Positions 20,401 to 29,185 of a stretch of 64,000 nucleotides of DNA are shown piece by piece. Each line of letters begins with the position of its first letter. The first letter of the stretch is position 1. The notes under the pieces were generated by a model that saw nothing but the letters and a program-made list of their open reading frames with translations, was not told where the DNA came from and did no database searches. Position numbers and translations under genes: made by a program. This DNA is from Marinobacter lipolyticus (GTDB taxonomy: Bacteria > Pseudomonadota > Gammaproteobacteria > Pseudomonadales > Oleiphilaceae), in assembly GCF_018424605.1 (NCBI RefSeq), contig NZ_QTKT01000005.1:124001-188000 (forward strand), given 5' to 3'.

Positions 20401-21201
20401 CAATTGAGTCTCAACGGGGATGATCTGGGTGCCTGGTCGTTCCGCCTGCGACCGCAACCGTATCGCCTGCAGGTGGAAGACATCGAAGGTCAGCTTAATT
20501 CCCTGAAGCTGATCGGTGAGATGGTCTGGAGCATTGTTGATAACCGGGAAACCACCCGCTTCACCGGCGAGATGAACGGGGGAACCCTCGCCGATCTGGG
20601 TAATCTGTTCGGCGCAGAGATGCCGTTACGTAATGAAGAAACCGCCATTGAGCTGGACCTCGACTGGCCGGGACGCCCCAACGATATCGGACTGGAAGAG
20701 CTGAGCGGCTCCGTGAGCCTGCGGCTGGACGACGGGGTGATCCTCGAGCGCAACAATACCGCGCAACTGTTCCGGGTGTTCAACCTGCTGAACGCGGACA
20801 CGCTCTGGCGTCGCCTGCGGCTGGATTTCTCCGACCTCTACGAAGCCGGCGTTGCGTTCGATGCCATTTCCGGTAAGGCGGTGCTTACCCGGGGCCTGCT
20901 CAGCTGGGATCCGGAACTGCAGGTTGTCGGGCCCTCCGGAGCGTTCAGGCTGTCCGGCACTACGGACATGACACAGGAAAGTCTGGACATGCAGCTTGTG
21001 GTGGTGCTGCCATTGACCCAGAACCTGCCACTGGCCGCCCTGTTGATGGGCGCCGGTGCGCCCATTGGCGGCGCGTTGTTCGTACTCGACAAGATACTCG
21101 GTGACCCATTGAGTAAACTGACCAGTGCATCCTATAGTGTTACTGGTAGCTGGGATGAGCCGGAGGTTAACCTGCGCCGGGTGTTCGGCGACGGCGAGTA
21201 A
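17461..21201 (+). CDS. yhdP: YhdP-family AsmA-like inter-membrane lipid transport protein
   Basis: About 1246 residues. An N-terminal membrane anchor (LVWWLLLVALVLLALYAG) is followed by a very long periplasmic region of repeating amphipathic beta strands (DUF3971), then the C-terminal AsmA-like part. YhdP-type proteins bridge the inner and outer membranes and move phospholipid outward. Start choice is uncertain: TTG 17437, ATG 17461 and ATG 17470 are in frame; ATG 17461 has CAGG upstream. It follows rng within 30 bp, as in other gammaproteobacteria. Confidence 0.9.
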   Translation: MSPMSIDQDPENTPIRLVSRLAGLVWWLLLVALVLLALYAGVGRQLTQNIDHFRSDIESRLSEELGHDISIGSLSSSWNWLDPSLEARNLHVRSDEGDDLVASLQHLRIRLDTLASLFRLRIVFADFEADGLELTLNQTPRGEVSVEGADLPEPVTNDLKFWLDRAGAWLSDPSVRITRVNLGIRDNNGKIRFVDIPQLDLVYQRGLFHASGRAMQPGTTQQLASFSLLGQHFFRGGFNGQVHVNVNSGRLFDGLIEEYAWRNIRVEGFDLGGQAWLTFRNGRLEQATGSVETPYLQLGVGQASLAPLENIRARFGWRRSENALTQAAPVDLESLADAGEIHLTNLQWTWDGDQVSPFSLRILQRERGIELVADDVPLRPLRRVMSNLDLLPSIAQRALENYRPGGQLDDLRFRLDKDSDDWFHLSATLDALTVEPYQGAPELRGLDGKLVMTAHQGYVEADSTGVTLGFPNLFGDNWLLSRFRGRVAWQLEDSVTRVWSDELEMEYGGDPSFNGAFDLRLDRDGEDNLSLRVGVRDGNAGMLADFVPVRTVDPDLYAWLTTAITEADITDGVYYGHGQIDRDAPPGSFVSSMRYRFDNARVRYDERWPAVENASGEVFIHDGLTRVALDQATTGQLALAPSEVRVTPANGGLTLQVDAAARMPGTAVAYWLQNSPLGDMAGDAGNSVGIDGDYALALDLSLPLGEEGPAGPQVDTTISTSNGQITYREAGLIWEQVEGTVRFSTETGFSGEPVSARLMDEPVTVSFERGSSGESLTIVQQGRVRFPELFERSGLETGANLGLEGESTYTATLEVGADTASVITLRSNLKGTSVSWPEPLAKTADEEVPLEITIDPARENGVGIAATWENRLAVDVLRSDSGYEVAFSELWLGRQLLTDIEISASDLGDRWVINTQSERASGRIVVPAGDQPITVDVQRLRLARDDSAESKPDALTIDQQLEAFRALRLGDWPDINVRIAQLSLNGDDLGAWSFRLRPQPYRLQVEDIEGQLNSLKLIGEMVWSIVDNRETTRFTGEMNGGTLADLGNLFGAEMPLRNEETAIELDLDWPGRPNDIGLEELSGSVSLRLDDGVILERNNTAQLFRVFNLLNADTLWRRLRLDFSDLYEAGVAFDAISGKAVLTRGLLSWDPELQVVGPSGAFRLSGTTDMTQESLDMQLVVVLPLTQNLPLAALLMGAGAPIGGALFVLDKILGDPLSKLTSASYSVTGSWDEPEVNLRRVFGDGE

Positions 21202-21239
21202 CTACCGGCGCACACCTATACAACACGCGGGAGTATGCC

Positions 21240-22088
21240 ATGTCCAGTCCTTCGAGCCGCACGGTTGCCGCCATCCAGATGGTAAGCACCCACGATCTTC
21301 AGGCCAATCTTGACCAGGCCCGCCGGCTGCTGGCAGAAGCCGCTCGCCGCGGCGCGGCAGTGGCCCTGCTGCCGGAAAACTTTGCCGTATTGGCGACCTC
21401 GCAGATGGTGGCCTGTGGCCGGCAGGAAGTGTCAGGACAGCCGGTCATCCGTCGCTTCCTCGCAGAGCAGGCCAGGGCTCTGGGAATGTGGATCGTGGGT
21501 GGCTCGCTGCCGTTGGCAGACCGCGCCGACGGTTCATCGATTGACGACCGGGTCCGCGCCACCTGTCTGGTGTTTGATGATCAGGGGCGGGAGGTTGCCC
21601 GCTATGACAAGATCCATCTGTTTGACGCCCAGGTCGAGGACGCCCATGGCCAGTATCGTGAGTCGGATACCTTCGAGCCGGGCGATGCCGTCGTCAGCGT
21701 CGAAACTCCGGTTGGCCGCCTGGGGCTGGCCATCTGTTACGACCTGCGGTTCCCGGAGCTGTTTCGGGCGTTGCGGGAACAGCAGGTGGACTGGGTATGC
21801 CTGCCCAGCGCATTTACCTGGCAGACTGGCGATGCCCACTGGCACGCGCTGATACGAGCCCGTGCCATCGAGAATCAGGTATGGGTGGTGGCGCCCGGGC
21901 AGGGCGGTCAGAACAGCGAGCGCCGCCGCACCTATGGTCACAGTCTGATCTGTGATCCCTGGGGCAAAGTGGTGGCGGAAATCGACGAAGGCCCTGGTGT
22001 GATTACTGCGGAGCTGGATGCCGATCATCTGGCCAATGTGCGAAGCCGCATGCCGGTGTGGGAGCACCGGCGTCTTGTGACCCGCTAG
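21240..22088 (+). CDS. Nitrilase-superfamily amidohydrolase (Nit1/deaminated glutathione amidase type)
   Basis: 282 residues. The Glu-Lys-Cys triad is visible as LLPENF, YDKIHLFD and AICYDLRFPELF. These motif forms match the Nit1/YbeM branch, whose members repair deaminated glutathione; the substrate here is inferred. It is the last gene of the mre run. In Pseudomonas tldD follows at this point, but here the convergent yjgA ends only 11 bp away. Confidence 0.88.
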   Translation: MSSPSSRTVAAIQMVSTHDLQANLDQARRLLAEAARRGAAVALLPENFAVLATSQMVACGRQEVSGQPVIRRFLAEQARALGMWIVGGSLPLADRADGSSIDDRVRATCLVFDDQGREVARYDKIHLFDAQVEDAHGQYRESDTFEPGDAVVSVETPVGRLGLAICYDLRFPELFRALREQQVDWVCLPSAFTWQTGDAHWHALIRARAIENQVWVVAPGQGGQNSERRRTYGHSLICDPWGKVVAEIDEGPGVITAELDADHLANVRSRMPVWEHRRLVTR

Positions 22089-22099
22089 CCCGCCGGGGT

Positions 22100-22624
22100 C
22101 TAGGATACCTCGTCAATGCACTCGCGCAGGTAGCGGAACAGTTTCTTCGCCTGCCCGGTGTTTTTTTGCTTCTCCAGGTCCTTGCGGGCATTGCGGGCCA
22201 GGTTGCGCAGATGCTGAATGTCGGCGCCCGGGCAATAGTCCACGAACTCTCCCACAGCCGAATCACCGTCACTGATCATGCGGTCGCGCCAGCGCTCTGC
22301 CAGGTGGTGGCGACGGGTATGTTCCTCACTGCCGGCGTCGAATGCGTCAATGGCGCGCTTCAGCGCGTCAGGGTCGTCTTCCTGACGAATCACCTTGCCA
22401 ATGAACTGCAGGTGCCGGCGTTTGGCTTCGTTCTGGCGGATGCGCCGGGACTCTTCAATGGCCGCCCGCAGCGTGTCGCTGATGGTCAGGGTGTCGAGCT
22501 GGTCATTGCTCAATTCCAGCATGCGTTTGCCAAGGTCCTGGAGGGCGTGCATCTCCCGCTTCAGCTGGGATTTGCTGGGGCCCAGGTATTCCGGTGCGTC
22601 GTTGTCGTCCTGATGCGTTGTCAT
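22100..22624 (-). CDS. yjgA: DUF615 ribosome-associated protein YjgA
   Basis: 174 residues of the YjgA family (dual-action ribosomal maturation protein DarP in recent naming). Basic, helical and rich in charged residues, with the conserved YLGPSKSQLKREMHALQDLG start. It associates with late 50S precursors in E. coli. It usually lies between tldD and pmbA; neither is adjacent here. It is preceded by mgtE on the other side, with a half copy of the small palindrome in between. Confidence 0.9.
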   Translation of the reverse strand: MTTHQDDNDAPEYLGPSKSQLKREMHALQDLGKRMLELSNDQLDTLTISDTLRAAIEESRRIRQNEAKRRHLQFIGKVIRQEDDPDALKRAIDAFDAGSEEHTRRHHLAERWRDRMISDGDSAVGEFVDYCPGADIQHLRNLARNARKDLEKQKNTGQAKKLFRYLRECIDEVS

Positions 22625-22634
22625 AGTGTTGCCT

Positions 22635-22647
22635 GTAGGTCGGATTA
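22635..22647. repeat. Half copy of the short palindromic repeat (copy 2) at the mgtE stop
   Basis: GTAGGTCGGATTA is the left half of the GTCGGGTTA-type palindrome, without the second arm. Its TTA is the complement of the mgtE stop codon TAA (22645-22647). Confidence 0.6.
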
Positions 22648-24006
22648 CCCGTAAAAAATGGTGGCCAGGCCGAGGAAAGACATAAAGCCTACCACATCGG
22701 TCACCGTTGTCAGGATCACACTGCCGGCCAGTGCCGGATCGATATTGCGTGATTTGAGAAAGAGCGGCAGCACGGTACCGACCAGGGCGGCGGCCACCAG
22801 ATTGATGACCAACGCCGCGGCGATGATCGCGCCGATCAGAATGTCCTGGAACCAGAGGGTGGCCGCCGTCGCCACTACTGCAGCCCAGAGCAGACCATTG
22901 AGGATGCCGGCAACAAACTCCCGGTTCAGCAGCCAGGCCACGTTGGCGCCGCTGATCTGACCCACCGCCATGCCACGAATCACCAGAGTCAGGGTCTGGC
23001 TGCCGGCAATGCCGCCCATGCTTGCGACAATCGGCATCAACACCGCCAGGGCCACCACCTTGGCGATGGTCTCTTCAAACAGTCCGATGACCGCCGAGGC
23101 GGTGAACGCGGTCAGCAGGTTGATACCCAGCCAGATAGCCCGGCGTCGCGTGGTTTTCAGAATGGGGGCGAAGGTATCTTCATCTTCATCCAGACCCGCC
23201 ATGCTCATCAACGAATGGTCGGCGTCCTCGCGGATAACGTCGACCACGTCATCGATGGTGATGCGGCCGAGGAGGTGGCCATCGTCATTGACCACCGGCG
23301 CGGAGATCAGGTCGTAACGTTCGAACAGGGTGGCCACCTTGGTGTCCGAGAGCGACACGGGGATCGGCTCGATGTCGGTGTCCATGACCTCCCGCACGGT
23401 CGCCGCTGGGTTCGACACCAGCATCTTGGTGATAGGCAGCATGCCGATGAACTCATCGCGCCGGCTGACCACGATGAGGCTGTCGGTCATCGGCGGCAGG
23501 TTGCGGTGACGGCGAAGATAGCGCAATACCACGTCGATACTGATGTCCGGTCGCACCGTGATGGTGTCGGTGTTCATCAGGCCGCCGGCGGTGTCCTCCG
23601 GGTAGGAGAGTACTTCCTCGACCCGTTGCCGGTCCTGCTCGTCCATGGTGTCCAGGACTTCCTGGATCACCGTGTCAGGCAGTTGCTGCAGCAAATCCGC
23701 GAGATCATCGGACTCAAAGTCCTCGATGATGTCGGCCAGTTCCTGGGCGTTGAGCTGGCTGAGGAAGTAGCCGCGGATGTCGTCGCTCAGGTACTGGAGA
23801 ACTTCGCCTTCCAGTTGCTTGTCGACCAGATTCCACAGCAGGGCCCGCTGGCGGGGTGGTGACGATTCCAGCAGGTGGGCGATATCGCTGGGGCTGAGGC
23901 CACCGTTCAGGATGCGCGCGACCTGTTTCAGCGCACCACTGTCCAGCGCTTCGCTGAGTGAGCGAAGGCGCTGTCGGGCCTGGCTTTTTTCCAGAATATC
24001 GGTCAT
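22645..24006 (-). CDS. mgtE: Magnesium transporter MgtE
   Basis: 453 residues. The layout is the MgtE one: an N-terminal superhelical domain (about 1-130), two CBS domains (about 135-255), then a five-helix membrane domain carrying the divalent-cation path. Motifs include EDTAGGLMNTD at the start of the CBS pair and GGIAGSQTLTLVIRG in the membrane part. It imports Mg2+ and is gated by Mg2+ at the cytosolic domains. The last codons merge into a half copy of a repeat. Confidence 0.94.
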   Translation of the reverse strand: MTDILEKSQARQRLRSLSEALDSGALKQVARILNGGLSPSDIAHLLESSPPRQRALLWNLVDKQLEGEVLQYLSDDIRGYFLSQLNAQELADIIEDFESDDLADLLQQLPDTVIQEVLDTMDEQDRQRVEEVLSYPEDTAGGLMNTDTITVRPDISIDVVLRYLRRHRNLPPMTDSLIVVSRRDEFIGMLPITKMLVSNPAATVREVMDTDIEPIPVSLSDTKVATLFERYDLISAPVVNDDGHLLGRITIDDVVDVIREDADHSLMSMAGLDEDEDTFAPILKTTRRRAIWLGINLLTAFTASAVIGLFEETIAKVVALAVLMPIVASMGGIAGSQTLTLVIRGMAVGQISGANVAWLLNREFVAGILNGLLWAAVVATAATLWFQDILIGAIIAAALVINLVAAALVGTVLPLFLKSRNIDPALAGSVILTTVTDVVGFMSFLGLATIFYG

Positions 24007-24034
24007 GGGTCACCCACAGTCAGAAAACCTTCGC

Positions 24035-24040
24035 ATTATA
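24035..24040 (-). promoter_or_regulatory. Candidate -10 box of mgtE
   Basis: A perfect TATAAT on the minus strand, 29 nt before the mgtE ATG. The hexamer 17 nt further up (TCACCT) is a poor -35. Confidence 0.35.
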
Positions 24041-24094
24041 GCGGAGTTAGGCGCCACAGGTGAGAAAGAGTTGTAGGTGAATGTCACAGCAAAC

Positions 24095-24107
24095 CGGCCA
24101 ACGGCCG
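24095..24107 (-). terminator. Weak hairpin after ptsO
   Basis: CGGCC/GGCCG with an AAC loop directly past the ptsO stop, followed on the minus strand by a short GTTTG. A weak terminator candidate for the rpoN-ptsO transcript before mgtE. Confidence 0.35.
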
Positions 24108-24108
24108 A

Positions 24109-24378
24109 TTACTCACCTTCGCCGAAATAGTCGTTGATAAGCTCGGTCAGGGCTTCGATGGCCAGTTGTTCGTCCGGACCCTCGGCGATCAGCTCTACCT
24201 CAGTGCCCTGGCTGGCCGCCAGCATCATGACCTGCATGATGTTCTTGGCGTCCACTTCCCGCCCCTTGCCGCTGATGCGCACGGAGCTTTGGTAGGCCGA
24301 GGCGGTCGCCACCAGTTTGGCGGTGGCGCGCGCGTGCAGCCCCAGCTTGTTGATGATGGTGATGGTTCTGCGCATCAT
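24109..24378 (-). CDS. ptsO: Phosphocarrier protein NPr of the nitrogen phosphotransferase system
   Basis: 89 residues, an HPr-fold protein. The phospho-accepting His is H15 in NKLGLHARATAKL. The position of the regulatory Ser46 of Gram-positive HPr reads Asn (DAKNIMQVMML), so HPr-kinase control is not expected. NPr passes phosphate from EI-Ntr to EIIA-Ntr (PtsN). The gene follows rapZ after 6 bp, the usual order of the rpoN cluster. Confidence 0.94.
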   Translation of the reverse strand: MMRRTITIINKLGLHARATAKLVATASAYQSSVRISGKGREVDAKNIMQVMMLAASQGTEVELIAEGPDEQLAIEALTELINDYFGEGE

Positions 24379-24384
24379 CGCGGA

Positions 24385-25272
24385 TCAGGCCTGCTCGCGG
24401 CTTTGCAGGTGTGGCAGCTCGGTGTGCCGCACCTGGACGTTATTGTATTTGGTGCGGAAGTAATGGCCGAGTTGCTCGCACACATAAACTGAGCGGTGCT
24501 GCCCGCCGGTGCAGCCGATGGAAATGGTCATGTAGCTGCGGTTGCTGTCGGCGAAAGACGGCAGCCAGTTCTCCAGAAAGGCCGTGAGGTCCGCGACCAT
24601 TTTTCGGCTCAGGGGTTCTTTCTCCAGAAACTCGATGACCGGTTGGTCAGTGCCTACATACTGGCGCAGACTGGTGTCCCAGTAGGGGTTCGGCAGGCAG
24701 CGCACATCGAATACGTAATCGGAATCCAGCGGCACCCCATGCTTGAAGCCGAACGACTGGAACAGCAGGGCCAGTTCCTGATCTTTGCGCCCGACAATCC
24801 GCTGTTTGACCATGTCCCGCAGTTCGTACATGGACAGGCCGGTGGTGTCGATGTAGAGATCGGCCAGCTTGGATAACGGCTCCAGCAGTTTTTTCTCGTT
24901 GCCGATGGCTTCCCGTAACGAGGTCTTGTCATCGCTCAGCGGGTGCTTGCGGCGGGTGGCGTGGAAGCGTTGCAGCAGGGACTGTTCATCGGCGTCCAGA
25001 TAGATGATTTCAACGGTGACGCCGGTTTCGTGCAACTGGTGATAGATGGTCTCGAAATTCGACAGTTCGCCAGCAAGATTGCGGGCGTCGATACTCACCG
25101 CCATTTTCCGCAACCGCCCGGGGGAGGCGCTGTGGTTGGCCGCCTCGGTGGTCAGGGGGAACAGCAGGCCGATGGGCAGGTTGTCGATGCAGTAAAAACC
25201 CAGATCTTCCAGCACGTGCAGCGCTGTACTCTTTCCCGACCCGGATCTGCCACTGACTATGATCAGTTTCAT
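24385..25272 (-). CDS. rapZ: RNase adapter protein RapZ
   Basis: 295 residues. Walker A is GRSGSGKST at the N-terminus. The C-terminal domain contains IGCTGGQHRSVYVCEQL, the conserved ligand-binding region. In enterobacteria RapZ delivers the sRNA GlmZ to RNase E and senses glucosamine-6-phosphate; whether GlmZ exists here is unknown. MKLIIVSGRSGSGK at 25272 is the family start; the extension to 25350 would run into ptsN. Confidence 0.94.
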   Translation of the reverse strand: MKLIIVSGRSGSGKSTALHVLEDLGFYCIDNLPIGLLFPLTTEAANHSASPGRLRKMAVSIDARNLAGELSNFETIYHQLHETGVTVEIIYLDADEQSLLQRFHATRRKHPLSDDKTSLREAIGNEKKLLEPLSKLADLYIDTTGLSMYELRDMVKQRIVGRKDQELALLFQSFGFKHGVPLDSDYVFDVRCLPNPYWDTSLRQYVGTDQPVIEFLEKEPLSRKMVADLTAFLENWLPSFADSNRSYMTISIGCTGGQHRSVYVCEQLGHYFRTKYNNVQVRHTELPHLQSREQA

Positions 25273-25298
25273 CGCCTGTTGCCTCTGCTTGGAAGTGG

Positions 25299-25769
25299 TC
25301 AGCCGGGGTTTTCGGTCATCCGGCTGTAGAGCGTGCTGGCCTCGGTGCATTGTCTGAGCTGGTCGCAGAAGCCCCGGTCATTGAACTTTTCGGCAAGCTG
25401 GCTGAGCAGCTCAAGGTGTTCGCTGGTCGCTTCTTTGGGCACGATCAGGGCAAACACCAGATCCACCGGCTGGTTGTCGATGGCATCGAAGCCAACGCCT
25501 TCCTCCAGGGTCAGCAGCACGCCCACCACCCGGTCCAGACCTTCCAATCGGCAGTGGGGAATGGCGATGCCCTGGCCAATGCCAGTGCTGCCCAGCCGCT
25601 CGCGGGAGATCAGGTTATTGAAGATCTGGGTTTCGCTCAGGGTTTCATCCTGATGGTTTACCTGTTCGGCGATAAACTCCAGGACCCGCTTTTTGCTGGA
25701 CGCAGGAACCCGACACAGGGTCAGCTCCGGTGCGAGAATGGTTTCGATAGTCAGGGACGTGTCGCTCAT
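25299..25769 (-). CDS. ptsN: PTS EIIA-Ntr component PtsN
   Basis: 156 residues. The phosphorylation site is H72 in GIAIPHCRL, followed by VDLVFALIVPKEATSEHL. PtsN is the terminal acceptor of the nitrogen PTS and regulates K+ transport and other targets by its phosphorylation state. It is downstream of hpf, but the strong terminator at 25801-25837 separates them, so it may depend on read-through or its own promoter. Confidence 0.94.
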   Translation of the reverse strand: MSDTSLTIETILAPELTLCRVPASSKKRVLEFIAEQVNHQDETLSETQIFNNLISRERLGSTGIGQGIAIPHCRLEGLDRVVGVLLTLEEGVGFDAIDNQPVDLVFALIVPKEATSEHLELLSQLAEKFNDRGFCDQLRQCTEASTLYSRMTENPG

Positions 25770-25800
25770 GGATCGACTGTAGTTCCGTGAAGAGTTCCGT

Positions 25801-25837
25801 AAAAAAAAGGCTGCGGCACGTTCAGCCGTGCCGCAGC
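25801..25837 (-). terminator. Rho-independent terminator after hpf
   Basis: On the minus strand an 11-bp stem (GCTGCGGCACG / CGTGCCGCAGC) with a 6-nt loop is followed, after one C-C, by eight T. This is the best intrinsic terminator in the window. It divides the rpoN-hpf part from ptsN-rapZ-ptsO. Confidence 0.92.
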
Positions 25838-25868
25838 TCGATTAGTTTGCACGCTGGCAAACAGTGCC

Positions 25869-26177
25869 TTAGCGGGCGCCGTTGCCGTGCATACGATCGA
25901 CGTTCTTTTCCTTGTGTTTGAGGATCTGCCGATCCAGCTTGTCGACCAGTGCGTCGATAGCCGCGTACATATCCTCATTTTCTGCCTTTGCGTGAATTTC
26001 ACCACCAATGACGTGGAGGGTCGCCTCCGCAAGCTGGCGCACCTTCTCAACTTCCAGCGTAACCTGGCAGTTGCTTATGTGGTCGAAGTGGCGCTCGAGC
26101 TTTTCAAACTTGCCTGACACGTAATCTTTCAGGGAGGGGGTCAATTCTACATGGTGGCCTGAAATATTGAGTTGCAT
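25869..26177 (-). CDS. hpf: Short ribosome hibernation promoting factor HPF
   Basis: 102 residues, the short HPF/RaiA form. It begins MQLNISGHHVELTPSLKDYV and ends in a short basic tail. HPF binds the 30S decoding region and promotes 70S dimer formation in stationary phase. AGGAG precedes the ATG. Its place directly after rpoN is conserved in gammaproteobacteria. Confidence 0.94.
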   Translation of the reverse strand: MQLNISGHHVELTPSLKDYVSGKFEKLERHFDHISNCQVTLEVEKVRQLAEATLHVIGGEIHAKAENEDMYAAIDALVDKLDRQILKHKEKNVDRMHGNGAR

Positions 26178-26261
26178 AGGCGTCTCCTGTTGTCATCGTG
26201 CCGGCCCTGTCGCGGGTCGGCGGTGTGCCGGCGCATTGCTCCGCCGGCGGATCCTTGCGGG

Positions 26262-27782
26262 TCAAACCAGCCGTTTTCTCTCATTGGAGGGCGGAATGTG
26301 CATAGCCTCCCGATACTTGGCTACCGTCCGCCTGGCCACTTTGATGCCCTGTTCTCCTAGCATGGCTGCAATTTTACTGTCGCTCAACGGCTTTTTCGGA
26401 GTTTCTGCCGCAATCAGTTTTTTGATCATGGCACGGATTGCGGTGGAGGAACACTCTCCGCCCTCGTCGGTACTGACGTGGCTGGAGAAAAAGTACTTCA
26501 GCTCGAAAATGCCGCGAGGCGTGTGCATATACTTCTGGGTTGTCACCCGGGAAATGGTGGACTCGTGCATTTCCACCGCCTGGGCGATGTCGGAGAGGAT
26601 CAGCGGTTTCATCGCTTCCTCGCCATGATCGAGGAAGCCCTGCTGATGCTCCACAATTCGCGTGGCCACCTTAAGCAAGGTCTCGTTACGGCTTTGCAGG
26701 CTTTTGATGAACCATTTGGCCTCCTGCAGCTGGTCGCGCAGGTAGGTGTTGTCGGCGCTGCTGTCCGCGCGCTTGATCAGTGAAGCATAGCTGGCGTTGA
26801 CCCGTATCCGCGGGGCGATTTCAGGGTTCAGCTCCACGCGCCAGCGTTCGTTGTGTTTGCGCACGATCACGTCCGGGATCACGTAATCCGGCTCGGCCCG
26901 GTCCACGGAGTCCCCCGGTCGCGGATTCAGTCCGGTGATCAGCGCGAGCACGTCCCGTAGCTGATCTTCCTTCAGGCGACTGCGGCGCAGCAACTGCGCA
27001 TAGTCGCGGTTGCCCAGCAGGTTGATGTAGTGGGTGATCACCAGGCGGGCCTGCGACAGCCACGGCGTGTCCGGCGGCAGCTGATTCAGCTGGATCAGCA
27101 GGCATTCCTGCAGATCACGGGCGAAAACCCCAGGCGGGTCAAAGTGCTGGAGCCGGTGCAGCACGGCTTCCACCTCGTCCAGTTCCAGTGGGTCGTCTTC
27201 GCTGTCGTCCGCCAGTCCAGAATGAATTTCTTCGATAGGGGAGGTGAGGTAGCCACGCTCGTCAACGGCATCCATCAGGGCGTGGGCAATGGCCTGGTCA
27301 CGCTCGCTCATGGGGGTCAGATTCAGCTGCCACTCCAGATGGTCCTGCAGGGTTTCCGCCGGCGAGTTGCGGGTTTCGAAATCGCTGTCGTTCTCGTCGT
27401 CGTTGCGGGCCGCCGGTGCCGGCGCAGACTGATAGATGTCATCCCAGGCCGTGTCCACCGGCAGGTCGTCCGGGATGTTATCCGGGATGTCGTTTTCCGA
27501 GGCCCAGTCCGGACCGTTCTCGGATTCGTCCCAATCGGCAGCTGATTCGGTCGCAGCCGCCGTTTCCTCGCCCTGGTCGTCGCTGTCGTTCTCCGGGCTG
27601 CTCTCGTTGCCGTCAGCAACGTCGTCGTCCTCGGGGGTTTCCAGCATGGGGTTGGAATCCAGCGCCTGCTGGATCTCCTGCTGGAGGTCCAGGGTAGACA
27701 ACTGCAGAAGCCTGATCGCCTGCTGCAATTGGGGCGTCATGGTCAGGCTCTGACCCATCTTCAGTTGTAATGACGCTTTCAT
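26262..27782 (-). CDS. rpoN: RNA polymerase sigma-54 factor RpoN
   Basis: 506 residues. Region I starts [20 protein letters not shown] and interacts with the activators. A long acidic region II (about residues 45-130, rich in D/E/N) follows. The C-terminal DNA-binding part has the helix-turn-helix and the RpoN box [13 protein letters not shown] 27788 is also in frame (two extra residues); 27782 fits the family better. No sigma-54 promoter was recognised confidently in the window. Confidence 0.96.
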   Translation of the reverse strand: MKASLQLKMGQSLTMTPQLQQAIRLLQLSTLDLQQEIQQALDSNPMLETPEDDDVADGNESSPENDSDDQGEETAAATESAADWDESENGPDWASENDIPDNIPDDLPVDTAWDDIYQSAPAPAARNDDENDSDFETRNSPAETLQDHLEWQLNLTPMSERDQAIAHALMDAVDERGYLTSPIEEIHSGLADDSEDDPLELDEVEAVLHRLQHFDPPGVFARDLQECLLIQLNQLPPDTPWLSQARLVITHYINLLGNRDYAQLLRRSRLKEDQLRDVLALITGLNPRPGDSVDRAEPDYVIPDVIVRKHNERWRVELNPEIAPRIRVNASYASLIKRADSSADNTYLRDQLQEAKWFIKSLQSRNETLLKVATRIVEHQQGFLDHGEEAMKPLILSDIAQAVEMHESTISRVTTQKYMHTPRGIFELKYFFSSHVSTDEGGECSSTAIRAMIKKLIAAETPKKPLSDSKIAAMLGEQGIKVARRTVAKYREAMHIPPSNERKRLV

Positions 27783-27857
27783 AACCATGGTTCAGGATCC
27801 GTAACCCGATAACACCGGTTGTGTGGCTGCTTGCGAAAAAATCTTTGTATGCTAGTT

Positions 27858-27897
27858 ACTTGCCATAACAAGCAAGTTCTTTGCCGAGTGTACTTGC
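27858..27897. promoter_or_regulatory. Repeated ACTTGC/GCAAGT sites upstream of rpoN
   Basis: ACTTGC (27858-27863), its inverse GCAAGT (27872-27877) and ACTTGC again (27892-27897) lie in the 145-bp lptB-rpoN spacer. The first two can form a stem on RNA. They could be an operator or a leader hairpin; nothing in the sequence decides between these. Confidence 0.35.
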
Positions 27898-27927
27898 TTG
27901 TCTTCATCATGACAATTGGGCGTCTGG

Positions 27928-28653
27928 TCAGAGCCGGAACTCATTGCCGAGATACACTTCTTTCACCTGCTGGTTCGCCAGAATTGCCGCGGAATTGCCA
28001 GAGGCGATGATGTGGCCGCCGGACACGATGTAGGCGTTCTCACAGATGTCGAGAGTTTCGCGCACGTTGTGGTCCGTGATCAGCACTCCGATGCCCTTGT
28101 CGCGCAGGTGACGGATGATCTGCTTGATGTCGCTCACGGAGATGGGATCTACCCCGGCAAAGGGCTCGTCCAGCAGAATAAACGCCGGCTCCATGGCCAG
28201 GGCACGGGCAATCTCCACCCGCCGACGCTCGCCGCCGGACAGGGCCATGCCAACGCTGTCGCGAATGTGGGTGATGTGGAATTCCTCCAGCAGCTCCTCA
28301 AGCTTGGCGTCGCGGTCTGCCTTGCCGAGGTCCTTGCGGGTCTCCAGTATGGCCATGATGTTGTCGCGCACCGTCAGCTTGCGAAACACCGAGGCTTCCT
28401 GAGGCAGATAGCCGATGCCCTTGCGGGCGCGACCGTGCATCGGCAGTGGCGTGATGTCCTGGCTGTCGATGGTCACCCGGCCGTGATCCGCCGGCACCAG
28501 GCCCACAATCATGTAGAAGCAGGTGGTCTTGCCCGCGCCATTGGGGCCCAGCAGGCCGACGATCTCGCCGCTGCGGATCTCCAGGGAAACGTCAATGACC
28601 ACTTTCTTTTGCTTGTAGCTTTTCGCCAGATTACTGGCCCTGAGAACTGCCAT
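27928..28653 (-). CDS. lptB: LPS export ABC transporter ATPase LptB
   Basis: 241 residues, exactly the family length. Walker [10 protein letters not shown], signature [15 protein letters not shown], Walker [14 protein letters not shown] and H-loop [10 protein letters not shown] are all intact. LptB drives LPS extraction from the inner membrane through LptFG. The start at 28653 ([14 protein letters not shown]) overlaps the lptA end by 23 bp, as commonly seen; the longer reading frame upstream is lptA in another frame. Confidence 0.97.
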   Translation of the reverse strand: MAVLRASNLAKSYKQKKVVIDVSLEIRSGEIVGLLGPNGAGKTTCFYMIVGLVPADHGRVTIDSQDITPLPMHGRARKGIGYLPQEASVFRKLTVRDNIMAILETRKDLGKADRDAKLEELLEEFHITHIRDSVGMALSGGERRRVEIARALAMEPAFILLDEPFAGVDPISVSDIKQIIRHLRDKGIGVLITDHNVRETLDICENAYIVSGGHIIASGNSAAILANQQVKEVYLGNEFRL

Positions 28654-29185
28654 CCGATTCCTGTCTGTTCTGGCTGCGTGGCTGGATAACCATTTCGACA
28701 CGGCCGCGGCCGTTGTTGTCACTGGCGGCCCCTTCGGCGGTAACGACCCGTGCGACGCTATCATAATGAATGATGTCGCCGCGGAACAGGTTACCGTTCT
28801 GTTCAATCACTGCCTCGTTTTCAAAGGTCAGCCGGCTGTCGGGGGCCGAGTACGTGATGTTGAGGGCGCGGGCATCGGTTCGGCCCTGACCATCCTGTGC
28901 CGGCTGACGGTAGTGGGCCGGGCGTCCGCTGGCTTCTATGCGCTGCAGGCCGGCTTCATCCCGATAGAGTACCACCCGGTCTGCGGTCAGTTCGGTTTCC
29001 CCCTGGGTCATGATGACGTCGCCGGTGTAGGTGGCGATGCCCCGGCCGTCGTCCAGCCGCGCGTTGTCGGCGTTGACGGTAATGGGAAGATCGGAGTCGA
29101 GGTTGAATGCCGCCGCCGGGCCGGCCAACAGCAGCGCTGCCACTACGGCGACAATGTTACGGATTGGCTTGTTGGCCAGGCTCAT
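28631..29185 (-). CDS. lptA: LPS transport periplasmic protein LptA
   Basis: 184 residues with a signal peptide (hydrophobic 10-23, cleavage after AAA). The beta-jellyroll OstA domain starts [21 protein letters not shown]. LptA forms the periplasmic bridge that carries LPS from LptC to LptD. The C-terminus is hydrophilic ([14 protein letters not shown]). It overlaps lptC upstream by 29 bp and lptB downstream by 23 bp, so the three genes are translationally linked. Confidence 0.94.
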   Translation of the reverse strand: MSLANKPIRNIVAVVAALLLAGPAAAFNLDSDLPITVNADNARLDDGRGIATYTGDVIMTQGETELTADRVVLYRDEAGLQRIEASGRPAHYRQPAQDGQGRTDARALNITYSAPDSRLTFENEAVIEQNGNLFRGDIIHYDSVARVVTAEGAASDNNGRGRVEMVIQPRSQNRQESDGSSQGQ

